From NCBI GenBank assembly GCA_028015205.1, contig CM051520.1, forward strand, positions 66,534,694 through 66,598,693: a DNA stretch of 64,000 nt. Reading direction: 5' to 3'. Position 1 is the stretch's first letter. The number at the start of each line of letters is the position of its first letter. The notes beneath the pieces are model-generated. The model ran no database searches and was not told the origin of the DNA. It saw only the letters and a program-made list of their open reading frames with translations. A program made the translations under genes and the position numbers. Positions 62,886-64,000 of the stretch are shown here, piece by piece. This DNA is from Mytilisepta virgata. Its lineage: Eukaryota > Mollusca > Bivalvia > Mytilida > Mytilidae.

Positions 62886-63929
62886 ATGGCAACACTCAAC
62901 GACGTTGATTTTTTAACAATGGACGATGATAATATGCAGCTTTTTAAAATCGCTGGAGAAATAGAAGATGACTTTCATTTATCACAGGCGGTCCAAGAAA
63001 TTGAAGATGATTTTTCAATCGCAGAAGCTGCATTTAAAATCGAAGACAACTATATGCATGATTTGGATGACTTCGTTGTTTCACAACGTGGTGAAATTCG
63101 TGGGATAGATATGACTATTTCGCAAACCATGGATATGTACGGTGTCGGCGATATTAATGAGAATGACTTTGGAAATTTCAACATTTCAATTTTCGACGAT
63201 AATGTCCAGAACACAACAAATACAGTGAGTAACCGATTTTCGGCATTTGTCACTGATGAAGAAATTGAAAAACTCGTCGCAGACACAAAAATGCTAACAC
63301 GGTTAAAAACACAAAATGGGCGACAAAAGTGTTTAACGCGTGGAGAACTGAAAGAAATAATAATGGACACTCAATCCCGGAACTTATTCTCATGGACGTA
63401 CACACAATGAACCACTGGCTCCAGAGATTTGTAATCGAGGCACGGAAGATGAACGGAGATGAGTATCCACCCAAGTCAATTTACTACATTATTTGTGGAT
63501 TGATGCGCCACTGTAAGGATAACAAACTATTCCATATTAACTTTTTCGACGAGAAAGATGGAACATTTGCTGAATTGCGAAATGTAGTTAATGCGCGTAT
63601 GAAAGAATTGCTCACAAAAGGACTTGGCACTAAACCAAGAAAAGCTGATGCCGTATCCGAGGAGGATGAGGAGATTTTATGGTCTTCTGGGATTTTCGGA
63701 CGAAAAAACTCCACATCACTGCAGTACACCGTTTTCTATTATGCATGCAAGATCTTCGGACTCCGGGGGAGAGATGAACATAGAAATTTGGAATGTTCAC
63801 AGTTCGTACTAGGGGAAGACGGACAGGGAAAATATATCCGGTTCATAGGGAGAAGTTCAAAGACATATTCCGGAGGATTAGCACACCTACATCTGTCTAA
63901 CAAAGATATTAAAAATTACACGAAAGAAG
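62886..63929 (+). CDS. DUF3504 (Crypton-derived recombinase-like) protein, first exon, with a frameshift; continues past the window
   Basis: Related to the DUF3504 domain of ZMYM2-4, QRICH1 and KIAA1958, which derives from the tyrosine recombinase of Crypton transposons. The N-terminal part (62886-63286) is acidic and holds a three-fold motif (EIEDDFHLSQA, EIEDDFSIAEA, KIEDNYMHDL). A frame change near 63283-63286 follows, where ACAC looks like a two-base duplication. The second frame (63287 onward) begins AKNTKWATKVFNAW-like and has WRTERNNNGHSIPEL, DVHTMNHWLQRFVIEARK and YYIICGLMRHCKDN. It then has the recombinase box-I-like GLRGRDEHRNLE and the closing GRSSKTYSGGLAHLHLSNKD. A donor, GAAG|GTAATT, ends the exon at 63929. 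The frameshift means pseudogene, allele or sequencing error. The expected role is unknown; relatives are chromatin-associated or transposon-encoded. Confidence 0.85.
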
Positions 63930-64000
63930 GTAATTTTTTTTGTTTATTTAATTTATTTAACCGTTGTAAAATTTAGAAATTTGTGAAATTCGTGTTGTAA

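Overview
This window looks like nuclear DNA of an animal, most likely a marine bivalve and probably a mussel-type genome. The sequence is AT-rich. Protein-coding genes are split into many short exons with GT-AG introns. Between and inside the genes lie many interspersed repeats: SINE, Helitron-like, MITE and retroelement debris. The assignment to bivalves is an inference from the gene content (a thioester-containing immune protein, a DUF3504 protein) and from repeat types I associate with mussels; no search was run.

Layout. From 598 to 9547 (+) lie the last 13 exons of a thioester-containing protein (TEP / alpha-2-macroglobulin / CD109 family). Its introns hold a SINE with a 14-bp target duplication, a Helitron-like element and other repeats. 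From 24991 down to 13230 (-) lie 14 exons of an SLC6 sodium/chloride-dependent transporter that most resembles the glycine/amino-acid branch; only its first coding exon(s) are missing. The two genes converge tail to tail across about 3.7 kb. From about 23.8 to 62.6 kb the window is almost entirely repeats. It holds several copies of a Penelope-like reverse transcriptase with a shared C-terminal motif, Helitron-like elements with minisatellite cores, MITEs, and a LINE 3' end that inserted with a 5' inversion. It also holds a possible foldback element built on a 51-bp minisatellite. A small unidentified exon lies at 58054-58648 (+). At the right edge (62886-63929, +), behind a TATA box, begins a Crypton-derived DUF3504 protein gene. 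It carries a frameshift and runs off the window.

The genes are not an operon and I see no sign that they work together. TEP is a secreted or surface immune opsonin, SLC6 is a plasma-membrane solute carrier, and DUF3504 proteins descend from a transposon recombinase. I found no convincing new multi-gene system. The most unusual signals are structural: the filled and empty insertion sites at 25.3-26.1 kb, the twin-primed LINE at 52.4-53.9 kb, the hairpin-plus-CTAGT ends shared by three repeat families, and the inverted 51-bp minisatellite arrays around an unidentified degenerate reading frame at 59.3-61.1 kb.
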